DNA of 64,000 bases from JAEUHM01 sp964538625. Lineage in GTDB: Bacteria > Verrucomicrobiota > Verrucomicrobiia > Verrucomicrobiales > Verrucomicrobiaceae. Below the pieces are notes generated by a model. It saw only the letters and a list, made by a program, of their open reading frames with translations. It searched no databases and was not told the origin of the DNA. How positions within the stretch are numbered: position 1 is the first letter of the stretch; each line of letters begins with the position of its first letter. The position numbers and the translations under genes are program-made. The DNA lies in NCBI GenBank assembly GCA_964538625.1, contig CAZIGH010000002.1:1-64000 (forward strand), given 5' to 3'. Shown one piece after another: positions 1 through 7,859 of this stretch.

Positions 1-1351
1 CCTTCTCCACGTCCCAGCCCTTCGCGAACGCCACGCCGAGCCAGAAGATGCGCTCCGCGTTTGGCACGCTGAGCTTGGTTTCGAGTTCCTCGTCTTCGAG
101 CTGTTTGTCCGCGCCGTCGCCGATGAGGCCGAAGCGCTTGATCTCCAGGCCGCGTAGGGCTTTTTGCAGGCTCTCTTTGAAGGTGCGGCCGATGGCCATG
201 ACCTCGCCGACGGATTTCATCTGCGTGGTGAGCACTTCGTTCGCGCCGGGGAATTTTTCGAAGGTGAAACGCGGGATCTTCGTCACCACGTAGTCGATGG
301 TCGGCTCGAACGCGGCCGGCGTGTGACGTGTGATGTCATTTTTCAACTCATCGAGAGTGTAACCGACGGCGAGCTTGGCGGCGATCTTGGCGATGGGGAA
401 GCCGGTGGCTTTGGATGCGAGTGCGGAGCTGCGGCTGACGCGTGGATTCATCTCGATGACGATCATGCGGCCTGTCTCAGGATGAACGGCGAACTGGATG
501 TTTGATCCGCCGGTTTCGACGCCGATTTCGCGGATGCAGGCGAAGCTGGCGTCTCGCATGATTTGGTATTCGCGGTCGGTAAGGGTCTGGATGGGTGCGA
601 CGGTGATGGAGTCTCCGGTGTGGACGCCCATGGGGTCGAGGTTCTCGATGGAGCAGATGATGACGCAGTTGTCTGCTTTGTCGCGGATGACTTCCATCTC
701 GAACTCTTTCCAACCGAGCAGTGATTCCTCGATGAGCACTTCGCTGACGGGTGAGAGCTCGCGGCCGCGGGCTACGATGGTCTCGAACTCTTCCATGTTG
801 TAGGCGATGCCGCCGCCGGTGCCGCCGAGGGTGTAGGCGGGGCGGATAATGAGGGGGAAGGTGCCGATTTCTTCACGGATTCTGTGGGCGTCTTCCATGG
901 AGTGGGCCACGCCGGACTGTGGGAGGTCGAGTCCGATTTTGAGCATGGCGTTTTTGAAGAGCAGGCGGTCCTCGCCCTTCTCGATCGCCTCCGGTTTCGC
1001 GCCGATCATGCGCACGCCATGCTTTTCCAGCGTGCCCGCCCGATGCAGCGCCATGGCGGTATTTAGTGCGGTCTGACCACCGAGCGTCGGCAGGAGCACA
1101 TCCGGCTTTTCCTTGATAATGATCTTCTCCACCATCTCTGGAGTGATCGGCTCGATGTAAGTGCGGAAGGCAAACTCCGGGTCGGTCATGATGGTGGCCG
1201 GGTTGGAGTTGATGAGTACCACTTCGTAACCTTCTTCACGCAGAGCCTTGCAGGCTTGGACGCCGGAGTAGTCAAACTCACAGCCTTGGCCGATGACGAT
1301 GGGGCCGGAGCCGATAACGAGGATGCGCTTGATGGAGGTGTCTTTGGGCAT
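1..1351 (-). CDS. carB: Carbamoyl-phosphate synthase large subunit, N-terminal 450 residues (cut by window edge)
   Basis: The large subunit makes carbamoyl phosphate from bicarbonate, ATP and glutamine-derived ammonia in the cytoplasm, for arginine and pyrimidine synthesis. The reading frame starts at ATG 1349-1351 and stays open to the left edge, so about 450 of roughly 1070 residues are visible. Seen in the translation: the CarB N-terminus with VIGSGPIVIGQGCEFDYSG, the stretch ALREEGYEVVLINSNPATIM, the ATP-grasp glycine loop IRPAYTLGGTGGG, and EMNPRVSRSSALASKATG of the carboxyphosphate domain. Sequence before the start is pyrimidine-rich and has no Shine-Dalgarno. A weak promoter-like pair lies about 130-155 bases upstream. 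The small subunit carA is not in the window. Identity is certain. Confidence 0.97.
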   Translation of the reverse strand, partial: MPKDTSIKRILVIGSGPIVIGQGCEFDYSGVQACKALREEGYEVVLINSNPATIMTDPEFAFRTYIEPITPEMVEKIIIKEKPDVLLPTLGGQTALNTAMALHRAGTLEKHGVRMIGAKPEAIEKGEDRLLFKNAMLKIGLDLPQSGVAHSMEDAHRIREEIGTFPLIIRPAYTLGGTGGGIAYNMEEFETIVARGRELSPVSEVLIEESLLGWKEFEMEVIRDKADNCVIICSIENLDPMGVHTGDSITVAPIQTLTDREYQIMRDASFACIREIGVETGGSNIQFAVHPETGRMIVIEMNPRVSRSSALASKATGFPIAKIAAKLAVGYTLDELKNDITRHTPAAFEPTIDYVVTKIPRFTFEKFPGANEVLTTQMKSVGEVMAIGRTFKESLQKALRGLEIKRFGLIGDGADKQLEDEELETKLSVPNAERIFWLGVAFAKGWDVEK

Positions 1352-1478
1352 GGGGGAGGAGTGAAAAGGGGAAGTGAAAAGTGAAATAGCGTCGTCGTGG
1401 GCGCTTTCGGGAGTCTTAGGGGTGGTCGGACGCAGATTTGCGGTCTGCGAAGGTTCCTCGTGCCACCCGGAAGCGCGG

Positions 1479-1507
1479 CATTTTGTACAGGGTGCCGTGG
1501 GGGTCAA
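1479..1507 (-). promoter_or_regulatory. Possible promoter of carB
   Basis: On the minus strand a TTGACC box (complement of 1502-1507) is followed after 17 bases by AAAATG (complement of 1479-1484). This is a fair match to a housekeeping promoter and lies between the thuA terminator and carB. The -10 box is poor, so this is only a suggestion. Confidence 0.25.
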
Positions 1508-1528
1508 GGAGGGGTTGATTGACTTGAC

Positions 1529-1561
1529 CAAAACAAACAAAGCCCGGTGGTTGGCCGGGCT
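1529..1561 (-). terminator. Intrinsic terminator after the ThuA-like gene
   Basis: A perfect 7-bp stem (AGCCCGG, 1541-1547, with CCGGGCT, 1555-1561) encloses a 7-base loop. Read on the minus strand it is followed by TTGTTTGTTTT. It begins about 30 bases beyond the stop codon of the ThuA-like gene and so closes that transcript. Confidence 0.8.
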
Positions 1562-1589
1562 CTGTGGGAAGGGGGGATGGGAGTGGAGA

Positions 1590-2585
1590 TTATTGCACGC
1601 CTGGATTCGGCTCGGAGCTGCCTTCGGCTAGGCCGAGTGCCCACTTGATGCCGCCGAGGATGTGGGCTTGGTATTGTTTGCTGATCTCTGGGGGGTTCTT
1701 GCGGTCTTTGATTTCGGGTGAGTCACTCCAGAGGTCCTCACGGTGGCCGAGGCTGGTGTAGAAGACTTTGCCGCTGCCGAACTTGCGTGCCCAGCAGACT
1801 GGGAAGTGGCCTTTGTCCTGGACGTCGTTGGGGTGGTGACGCATGAACCAGAGGGAGCGCACTTTGGAGCGGTCATGGCTTTTGATGATGTACATTTCTT
1901 CTTGGGCGAGGTCCCACTTTTCGCCAATGCCGCCGTTTGCGGGGTGGTCCTTGTCTCCGGCGATGAGTTCGGCGGGGACTTGGGCTTTGTGGGTCTCGAA
2001 CTCGCCCTGAAGCATGTCGATGTAGAGGCGGAACTTGTGGAAGGTATCGCTGGCGCTGTGCATGCCCATGAAGGCGTGACCGTTTTCGACCCATTTGATG
2101 AAGCCTTCGGGATCTGGGAGGGGGAGGTCGCCAGTGGTGTTGGCGAAGATGACGCCGTCGATCTTTTCGGCTTCGAGATTGGCGGGGCTGAGGCGCTCTA
2201 GGTTTTTGCGGACGGCGGCGTCAAACTTTTCCTGTGCTTCTTTCTGGGCTTGCTGAAGCTCGGGGGTCCATGCGGCGAGTTCGGCCTCGTAGCGCTTCAT
2301 TTGGTTGGCGTGGTTTTTTTTGGCGCCTTCGTCCGCATCGGGCGCGAGGTCACGGGGTTTGCGAGGTGCCTGGGGAACGACGATGTCTGGCTGCTGCACG
2401 ATGCCGACGACGGTGTAGGCTCCGGATTCTTCACCGAGCTTTTTGAGGACTTGTTCTGCGACGGGGATGGAGCTGTGGCGGAAACCGGTGGTGACGGTGC
2501 AGACGAGGACGCGTTTGGGTTCGGCTGCCTGGAGGAGGGGCGCGCAAATGAGTGCGGTGAGGAGGAGATGGCGGATGCGTTTCAT
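1590..2585 (-). CDS. Secreted ThuA-like protein
   Basis: ThuA-like proteins have a class I glutamine amidotransferase-like flavodoxin fold and are linked to sugar metabolism in many Verrucomicrobia and Planctomycetes; the exact reaction is usually unknown. I chose ATG at 2583-2585 because it opens a good signal peptide (MKRIRHLLLTALICAPLLQA, then AEP); an in-frame Met 12 codons earlier would put a polar stretch before it. Mature part: VLVCTVTTGFRHSSIPVAEQ, a central charged insert (about residues 90-135), then VIFANTTGDLPLPD, ENGHAFMGMHSASDTF and a C-terminal WARKFGSGKVFYTSLGH, all typical of the family. About 331 residues with the signal peptide. It is a single-gene transcript ending at the hairpin at 1541-1561. 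Periplasmic location is inferred from the leader. The family call is strong, the substrate is unknown. Confidence 0.88.
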   Translation of the reverse strand: MKRIRHLLLTALICAPLLQAAEPKRVLVCTVTTGFRHSSIPVAEQVLKKLGEESGAYTVVGIVQQPDIVVPQAPRKPRDLAPDADEGAKKNHANQMKRYEAELAAWTPELQQAQKEAQEKFDAAVRKNLERLSPANLEAEKIDGVIFANTTGDLPLPDPEGFIKWVENGHAFMGMHSASDTFHKFRLYIDMLQGEFETHKAQVPAELIAGDKDHPANGGIGEKWDLAQEEMYIIKSHDRSKVRSLWFMRHHPNDVQDKGHFPVCWARKFGSGKVFYTSLGHREDLWSDSPEIKDRKNPPEISKQYQAHILGGIKWALGLAEGSSEPNPGVQ

Positions 2586-2611
2586 GAGGTTGGTTGGGGA
2601 GACGGATGGGG

Positions 2612-2737
2612 AGTTAACCACGAATGGACACGAATAGACACGAATAAAGTAAAGGAATAGCTAATCGGAATGTAGTGCCGACACCGCGTCTTGAGCACCC
2701 ATCTAACTCAGACGTTCGTGGTTTGAGACACGAATTT
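2612..2737. repeat. Intergenic CACGAAT repeat with inverted arms
   Basis: ACCACGAATGGACACGAAT followed by AGACACGAAT gives three direct copies of the CACGAAT core (2612-2647). About 90 bases on, TTCGTGGTT (2714-2722) is the reverse complement of AACCACGAA (2616-2624), followed by another GACACGAAT. It fills the gap between dnaJ and the ThuA-like gene. It looks like one copy of a small dispersed palindromic repeat; no second full copy was noticed in this window. Confidence 0.5.
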
Positions 2738-2743
2738 TCTCGT

Positions 2744-3901
2744 TCAACTGAAGAAGCGTTTGGCTTTGTCGAAGAAGCTTTCTTCCATGGGGGAGCTGTT
2801 GTCTCCGAGGGCTTTACGGAACTCCTCTAGCTTTTGGCGCTGTTCGGCGTTGAGCTTGGTGGGAACGGCGATTTGGACGTGGACGTAGAGGTCGCCGTGG
2901 GTGTCGCGGCCCATGATTTTCACGCCTTTGCTGCGGAGGCGGAAGGTGGTGCCGTTCTGGGTGCCAGCTGGCACTTTGACGGTAGCTTTACCTTCGAGCG
3001 TGGGCACTTCGAGTTCACCGCCGAGGGCTGCGGTGGCGAAGGAGAGGGGCATGTCACAGTGGAGGTCGTTGCCGTCGCGCTCGAAGAGGTCGTGCTGCTT
3101 GATGCGGATGAGGACGTAGAGGTCTCCAGCGGGTCCGCCGCGCAGGCCGAGGTCACCGTTGCCGGTGGAGCGGAGTTGGGTGCCTTCCTCGATGCCTGCG
3201 GGGATGCGGAGGCGGATTTTGGTGCGTTCCTTTTGTTTGCCGTGGCCGCGGCAGGACTTGCAGGGATCGGTGACAGTCTCTCCGGCACCATCGCAGTCTG
3301 GGCAAGTCTGCTGCACCTGGAAGAAGCCGCGTGAGCTGATGACTTGGCCCACGCCGCCGCAGGTGGTGCAGGTTTTGCGACCGGAGCCACTGGTGGAGCC
3401 GGAGCCGTTGCAGGTCTTGCAGGGGATGAAGCGCTCGATTTCGATTTCTTTTTCCAGTCCGGAGGCTGCTTCTTCGAGGCTGAGTTCGAGGGTGTAGCGG
3501 AGATCTGAGCCGCGTTGTGGGCCGGTGGGGTTGCGGCGCCGTCCTCCGCCTCCTCCGCCGCCGAAGAACTGCTCAAAAATGCCGCCGCCAGCACCGCCGA
3601 AGACTTCGCGGAAGATGTCGAATGGGTCATGAAATCCACCACCGGCTGCGGAGCCGGCACCGGGCATACCTCCGGAGAATGCGGCGTGGCCGTAGCGGTC
3701 GTAGGCGGCGCGTTTGTCGGCGTCGCTGAGCACGTCGTAGGCCTCGCTGACTTCCTTGAACTTTTCCTCAGCTTCTTTGTTGCCGGGGTTTTTGTCTGGG
3801 TGGTATTGCACGGCCAGCTTGCGGTAGGCCTTCTTCATCTCTTCAGCGGTGGCGCTTTTGGAGACACCGAGCACTTCGTAGTAGTCGCGTTTGGCGGGCA
3901 T
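2744..3901 (-). CDS. dnaJ: Chaperone DnaJ (Hsp40)
   Basis: DnaJ delivers unfolded clients to DnaK and stimulates its ATPase in the cytoplasm. At 385 residues it is a full-length type I Hsp40. The J domain (about residues 4-70) has the HPD motif in YHPDKNPG. A glycine/phenylalanine-rich linker follows (about 75-125), unusually glycine-rich. The zinc-binding region has four CxxCxGxG repeats (CKTCNGSG, CTTCGGVG, CPDCDGAG, CKSCRGHG). The two beta-rich C-terminal domains follow. It lies 18 bases downstream of grpE on the same strand, so the two form an operon; dnaK is not in the window. No HrcA-binding CIRCE repeat was seen upstream of the pair. Identity is certain. Confidence 0.98.
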   Translation of the reverse strand: MPAKRDYYEVLGVSKSATAEEMKKAYRKLAVQYHPDKNPGNKEAEEKFKEVSEAYDVLSDADKRAAYDRYGHAAFSGGMPGAGSAAGGGFHDPFDIFREVFGGAGGGIFEQFFGGGGGGGRRRNPTGPQRGSDLRYTLELSLEEAASGLEKEIEIERFIPCKTCNGSGSTSGSGRKTCTTCGGVGQVISSRGFFQVQQTCPDCDGAGETVTDPCKSCRGHGKQKERTKIRLRIPAGIEEGTQLRSTGNGDLGLRGGPAGDLYVLIRIKQHDLFERDGNDLHCDMPLSFATAALGGELEVPTLEGKATVKVPAGTQNGTTFRLRSKGVKIMGRDTHGDLYVHVQIAVPTKLNAEQRQKLEEFRKALGDNSSPMEESFFDKAKRFFS

Positions 3902-3919
3902 TTGGGATTTTGAGGGGCG

Positions 3920-4516
3920 TTACGCTGGCGGTGTTTCGGTGGGGGCACCGCTGGAGACGATGACGCTGGCGGGGCGGAGGAGGCGATCTTTGAGGGCGAA
4001 GCCTTTGCGTGCGACGCGCAGGACGATGCCTTCTGCGGCGGTGTCGCTGGCTTCTTGGGAGACGGCGTCGTGGAGGTTGGGATCGAAAGGCTGGCCGAGG
4101 GGGTTGATCTCCTGAACGTTGCTGTCTCGGAGGAAGTCCACGATTTGTCGATGGACCATGCTCATGCCCATGAAGATGACGGATTTTTCGGACTCGGCAC
4201 GGGCTGCTTCGAGGCCCATCTCGAAGTTGTCGAGGATGGGGAAGAGGCTGCGCAAGAGGTCTGCGTTTGCGTAGGCGCGTGCTTCTTGGGTCTCGCGCGC
4301 CATGCGTTTGCGGAAGTTGTCCAGTTCGGCGGCGTTGCGGTAGGCGAGGTCCTTCCAGCGCTCGACTTCTTTCAGTGCTGTGGTGAGTGGATCCTCAGTG
4401 GTGTTGGTCTCTGAGGTGTTGGTGGTGGCGGTGTCTGCCTGCTCGTTGGTGTTCTCCGCCGTGTCCACTGCTGGTTCGGCAGGAGGGGGTGGGGTGGAGT
4501 CGTTGGGATGTTCCAT
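3920..4516 (-). CDS. grpE: Nucleotide exchange factor GrpE
   Basis: GrpE releases ADP from DnaK, resetting the chaperone cycle. It has 198 residues. The first 45 or so are a low-complexity Thr/Glu/Asn-rich tail, as in many GrpE proteins. Next comes the long helix with KDLAYRNAAELDNFRKRMAR, then FPILDNFEMGL, and the C-terminal beta domain with INPLGQPFDPNLHDAVSQ and GFALKDRLLRPASVIVS, which is the GrpE signature. It is the first gene of the grpE-dnaJ pair, starting at ATG 4514-4516. A promoter-like pair with an inverted repeat just upstream (4543-4598) could drive it. Identity is certain. Confidence 0.97.
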   Translation of the reverse strand: MEHPNDSTPPPPAEPAVDTAENTNEQADTATTNTSETNTTEDPLTTALKEVERWKDLAYRNAAELDNFRKRMARETQEARAYANADLLRSLFPILDNFEMGLEAARAESEKSVIFMGMSMVHRQIVDFLRDSNVQEINPLGQPFDPNLHDAVSQEASDTAAEGIVLRVARKGFALKDRLLRPASVIVSSGAPTETPPA

Positions 4517-4542
4517 GTTCGTTTTTTTGGAAGGGGGGTGGG

Positions 4543-4598
4543 ATTATGCACGGGCTGGCGCGGGATTCAAATGCCGGGTGTTTTTGTTCCTGAGGAAC
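4543..4598 (-). promoter_or_regulatory. Likely grpE-dnaJ promoter with an upstream inverted repeat
   Basis: On the minus strand TTGAAT (complement of 4565-4570) is followed after 16 bases by CATAAT (complement of 4543-4548), about 27 bases before the grpE start. Directly upstream of the -35 box lies the inverted repeat GTTCC-TGA-GGAAC (4586-4598), a possible operator. The -10 is good for a housekeeping promoter. There is no clear sigma-32 type CCCCAT box. Confidence 0.4.
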
Positions 4599-4623
4599 CC
4601 TTTTGCTGGTTGGGGACATGAAA

Positions 4624-4654
4624 AAGGCCGCTGCGGCAGTGCCACAGCGGCCTT
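4624..4654 (-). terminator. Intrinsic terminator after the 38-residue lipoprotein gene
   Basis: A perfect 10-bp stem (AAGGCCGCTG, 4624-4633, with CAGCGGCCTT, 4645-4654) is followed on the minus strand by further Ts (complement of the A run at 4621-4625). It sits about 90 bases downstream of the small lipoprotein gene and upstream of the grpE promoter, so it separates the two transcripts. The presence of its own terminator supports the small gene. Confidence 0.8.
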
Positions 4655-4745
4655 GTATTGGAAGGCATTCGGGGTCCTTCAACTCATCATCGGCGGTTTA
4701 TGCGAGTGTAACCGACTTCGATAAAGTTGTAGGACGGGCCGGACC

Positions 4746-4862
4746 TTACTTCCCCGAGCGGTAGCCCATGTCCACCATAGGAGGAGGAGTAGGAGCAGGC
4801 TGCTGGGTGCGGCAGGAAGCGGCCACGAGGGTGACTGCGAGGGCGAGAACGAGGTATTTCAT
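4746..4862 (-). CDS. Small lipoprotein, 38 residues
   Basis: A short gene with start ATG 4860-4862 and stop TAA 4746-4748. The product begins MKYLVLALAVTLVAASC, a compact lipoprotein signal peptide with an AASC lipobox, so Cys17 would be lipidated. The 22-residue mature part is RTQQPAPTPPP followed by MVDMGYRSGK: a proline-rich tether and a short polar tail. It resembles entericidin-size envelope lipoproteins but I recognise no family. A strong intrinsic terminator follows about 90 bases downstream and the gene is not overlapped by another. Expression is inferred from the clean leader plus the terminator. The function is unknown. Confidence 0.6.
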   Translation of the reverse strand: MKYLVLALAVTLVAASCRTQQPAPTPPPMVDMGYRSGK

Positions 4863-5103
4863 CAAGGGGTGTGTGTGTTTGGGTTTGAGTCGCTGAACCG
4901 GCATTGCCTTAGGGAAGGTAAAGCAAGTGCAGCGATTGTGAGATTAACTAGAATCCTAACTGCTGCAAACAATCTATTCTGACAAATCTTCGGCTTTTTG
5001 GGATTGCCGGAGGTTTGGTGAACGGGCAGACTGACTGCGGTGCCGTCGGAAGGGAGCATGAACTGTTCCAGGGAAGAGGGTTAATGATCCTTTCGCGTGT
5101 CTG

Positions 5104-6573
5104 ATGATCGAAGCTGAAGAATTCAGAGGAGGGCCTGATTTGCATTCGCCGCGCCACGCAGGATGGGTGGTGCGGATGGGCTTGGTGCTGTTGGGGTGGT
5201 TTGGGATGGAGTGGGTGTTGGACGGTGCGTGGAGGGAGCAGATGGACTGGCAGCCTTTTCAGCAGTATGCGAACAAGATGATGTGGGCATACGAGGCTGC
5301 GGAGGCGGGTGGGGTGCGCTTGGGGGACTGGCTCACGGGGACTTACACGGCGGAGGATATGGTGGATCAACTGAGCAAGGAGTATCGGGAGGTGATGAGG
5401 GAGCCGAACACGGCATGGCTGGGAGCGGAGCTGGCTCTGGTGCTGCATCGTGCTGCGCTGGAGGTGGAGGATGTGGAGGTGCGCTCGCGTCTTGTGGAGG
5501 AGGCGAAGGAGCGGATGAGAGCCAGCCCGGGATGGGATGAGGTTGAGACGGTGAGGCTGGGGCGGAATTTGATCTTTGGAGAGCGCTGGGAGTCAGCAGA
5601 CAGGGAGCGTCTGGCAGGGCTGAGAAAGGAGTGGCCGGAGTGGTGGTCGGTTCATTATGTCTGCCGACAGGGGCTGAATGAGGGAAATGACGGTGGGGAG
5701 CTTCCGGCAGCGGCGGCAGCGGCGCTTCACGACCTGCGGCTTATTCATGGGTGGACTCAAGCCATCTCGGTGCTGGGGCTGGCGGGCTTGGTCAGTTGGG
5801 GTAGGTTGAGGAGGGGTGCTGTCGTGGAGCGGAGGTCCACCGCGAGGTTGACTAGATTGTGGCGGCCCGGGCGGATGATGGTGGTTTTTGCGGTGTGCAG
5901 TGTGTGCGTGAAGGTGGTGGCTTTGGTGTTTGCGCAAACGGGGGGGCTGAGCTTCTACTGGCTGCTGGGTGAGGGGATGCCTGCGTGGTGGCTGGGACAG
6001 GCGGTGAACCAGCTTTTCCACGCTGTGCTGGTGGCCTTTCCGGCTTATGCGCTGCTGTCTGCGTGTGTGCGGCGCTGGCGCTGGTTTGGCCGTGCGACTA
6101 GGCTTCGGCTGAGGGAGTTTGGCTTGCCGGTGCTCTGGCTGAAGGGTGGGTGCCTTGCGGCGCTGATTCTGACGGTGACGTGGGGTGTGATGCCGTTGTT
6201 GGAGGGGCTTTTCCCTTCCTCTGGGGTGGCAGACTGGGTCTCGAGGTCGATGTATGGGTGGGGTGAACTGGCGTTGCCGCTCGCCTTGTTTTGGGGAGCG
6301 GTGGTGGCTCCTCTGGTGGAGGAGGTGCTCTTTCGGGGCCTGATCTTCAGGTCGCTGTGCAATCGCTTTGATGCAAGGATGGCTTGTGTGATCTCAAGTG
6401 TGATCTTTGCTGCGAGCCATGGGTATTCGGCGACGGGATTCGTCTCGGTCTTTCTGATGGGGGCGGCTTTTTGCTGGATCTATCACCGCAGTGGAAGCCT
6501 GGCGCTGGCGATGATGACGCACGCCTGCATCAATGGATGGTTCGCGCTCTCTGACTTTATCTGGCTGAGGTAG
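5104..6573 (+). CDS. CPBP family intramembrane metalloprotease
   Basis: CPBP (CAAX protease and bacteriocin-processing, Abi) proteins are membrane-embedded glutamyl proteases related to Rce1. This one has 489 residues. A first membrane segment lies at about residues 19-37. A polar domain to about residue 200 follows, probably extracytoplasmic, and the rest is polytopic. The family motifs are intact: EEVLFRG at 406-412 (Glu406, Glu407, Arg411), a histidine in the ASHG segment (His439), and MTHACIN with His473 and Asn477. The extra N-terminal region of about 200 residues is not part of the CPBP core. Its stop overlaps the end of the convergent metallo-beta-lactamase gene by 17 bases. The substrate is unknown. 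Confidence 0.88.
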   Translation: MIEAEEFRGGPDLHSPRHAGWVVRMGLVLLGWFGMEWVLDGAWREQMDWQPFQQYANKMMWAYEAAEAGGVRLGDWLTGTYTAEDMVDQLSKEYREVMREPNTAWLGAELALVLHRAALEVEDVEVRSRLVEEAKERMRASPGWDEVETVRLGRNLIFGERWESADRERLAGLRKEWPEWWSVHYVCRQGLNEGNDGGELPAAAAAALHDLRLIHGWTQAISVLGLAGLVSWGRLRRGAVVERRSTARLTRLWRPGRMMVVFAVCSVCVKVVALVFAQTGGLSFYWLLGEGMPAWWLGQAVNQLFHAVLVAFPAYALLSACVRRWRWFGRATRLRLREFGLPVLWLKGGCLAALILTVTWGVMPLLEGLFPSSGVADWVSRSMYGWGELALPLALFWGAVVAPLVEEVLFRGLIFRSLCNRFDARMACVISSVIFAASHGYSATGFVSVFLMGAAFCWIYHRSGSLALAMMTHACINGWFALSDFIWLR

Positions 6574-7375
6574 CTTCGGCTGGATCTCTGGAGCGCTTGA
6601 CGGTGCGGGTGGCGCTGGCGGAGCGGCGCTCGGCGCACCAGACATCGACGCTGTGGAAGCCTTTTTCGGTGAGGGATTGCTTGACGTAACTGACGGCTTT
6701 CTCGGGGTGGTTGCAGTCTTCTGAGAGGTGGCCGAGGACGACTTGATGCAGTTCTTCGTGGGCGAGATGACTGACGAGTTCGGCGACCTGCTCGTTGGAG
6801 AGGTGGCCATGGCGGGAGCTGATGCGCTGCTTGGTGGCCCAGGGGCGCTTGGTGTCCATCTCGAGGAGGTGGTTGTCATAGTTTGCCTCGACGAAGAGGG
6901 TGTGGACGCGCTGGAGGCGGTCGCGGACTAGGTTGGTGACGAACCCGATGTCGCTGAGCAGGCCGAGTCGTGCGTGCTCGTTCTCGATGAGGAAACCCAC
7001 GGGGTCCACGGCGTCATGGGGGACGGGAAAGCACTCGATGCGCAGGTCATTTAGTTCAAAAGGGTGGCCGGTGGACATGAGCCGCCAGCGTGGTGGTTTG
7101 CGGAAGTTCTTGGCTAGGCTTTCTTGGGTGAGAGGCGTGGTGTACACGGGGATGTCCCACTTTTTGCATAGAATCTCCAGCCCGCCGGTGTGGTCTGAGT
7201 GCTCATGGGTGATGAGGATGGCATCCAGGGAGGCGGGGGAAATGCCGGAGGCTTCCATGCGCAGGACGAGTTGCTTGGCACTGAGGCCGGCGTCCACGAG
7301 TACGGTGCTGTGCGGGGTGGAAACTACCGCGCTGTTGCCCGAACTGCCGCTACCGAGAATTGTGAGACGCATCAT
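6557..7375 (-). CDS. MBL-fold metallohydrolase, WalJ/YycJ-like
   Basis: A metallo-beta-lactamase-fold hydrolase that starts MMRLTILGSGSSGNSAVV, the typical beginning of the YycJ/WalJ group, several of which are DNA exonucleases. I chose the ATG at 7373-7375; the frame runs 25 codons further upstream but that part is arginine/proline-rich and unlike the family. The metal motif is ITHEHSDHTGG (HxHxDH). Further ligands are likely in FPVPHDAVDPVGF and LLSDIG, and the late histidine in VVLGHLSEDCN. About 272 residues, cytoplasmic. It is the last gene of a minus-strand run after the TSUP gene. The nuclease role is only inferred from relatives. Confidence 0.87.
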   Translation of the reverse strand: MMRLTILGSGSSGNSAVVSTPHSTVLVDAGLSAKQLVLRMEASGISPASLDAILITHEHSDHTGGLEILCKKWDIPVYTTPLTQESLAKNFRKPPRWRLMSTGHPFELNDLRIECFPVPHDAVDPVGFLIENEHARLGLLSDIGFVTNLVRDRLQRVHTLFVEANYDNHLLEMDTKRPWATKQRISSRHGHLSNEQVAELVSHLAHEELHQVVLGHLSEDCNHPEKAVSYVKQSLTEKGFHSVDVWCAERRSASATRTVKRSRDPAEATSAR

Positions 7376-7436
7376 CGGGCAACGGGTAGGAAGTTGAGGC
7401 GGTGGTTCAAGTCTCAATGCCGGGAAGGTGGCAGGG

Positions 7437-7808
7437 CTATGCCTTGCCAAAAAAGAGCATTTTCACGCCCATGATGAGGAGGAAGGCTCCGAAGATTTGG
7501 GTGAGGCGTTCGTTGCTGAGGGTCTTTAGCCAACCTGCGGCGAACCAGGCTACGATCATGGCACCGACCATGGTGGCGAGAGCGAGCTTGATGTCCCCGA
7601 GGCCGTTGCGGTGGTTCTGGATGGAGGAGACGAGGGCGGTGCCGATCATGGCCATGAGTGAGGTGGCGACGGCCTGTTTTTGATCCAGGCCAAGCAGGCT
7701 CACGAAGGCGGGCACCATGACTACGCCGCCACCTACACCACAGAGCGCTGCGATGACGCCGCTGACGGCACCGATGCCAAGGCAGATGAAAAGGGTGGGG
7801 AGGGTCAT
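7437..7808 (-). CDS. Half-size TSUP (TauE/SafE) family membrane protein
   Basis: Membrane protein of the TSUP/DUF81 family, whose members export sulfite, sulfonates or other organic anions. It has four predicted hydrophobic segments in only 123 residues. The family N-terminal signature is clear: GIGAVSGVIAALCGVGGGVVMVP, then KQAVATSLMAMIGTALVSS. Usual members have about 250 residues and two such halves, so this is a single repeat and would have to pair with itself or with another half. It starts at ATG 7806-7808 and ends 61 bases before the start of the hydrolase gene. Substrate unknown. Confidence 0.8.
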   Translation of the reverse strand: MTLPTLFICLGIGAVSGVIAALCGVGGGVVMVPAFVSLLGLDQKQAVATSLMAMIGTALVSSIQNHRNGLGDIKLALATMVGAMIVAWFAAGWLKTLSNERLTQIFGAFLLIMGVKMLFFGKA

Positions 7809-7859
7809 GGGGGTGAAGATGGTGAGGGGTTTGGATGAGAAATGGGGATGAGATGCCGT

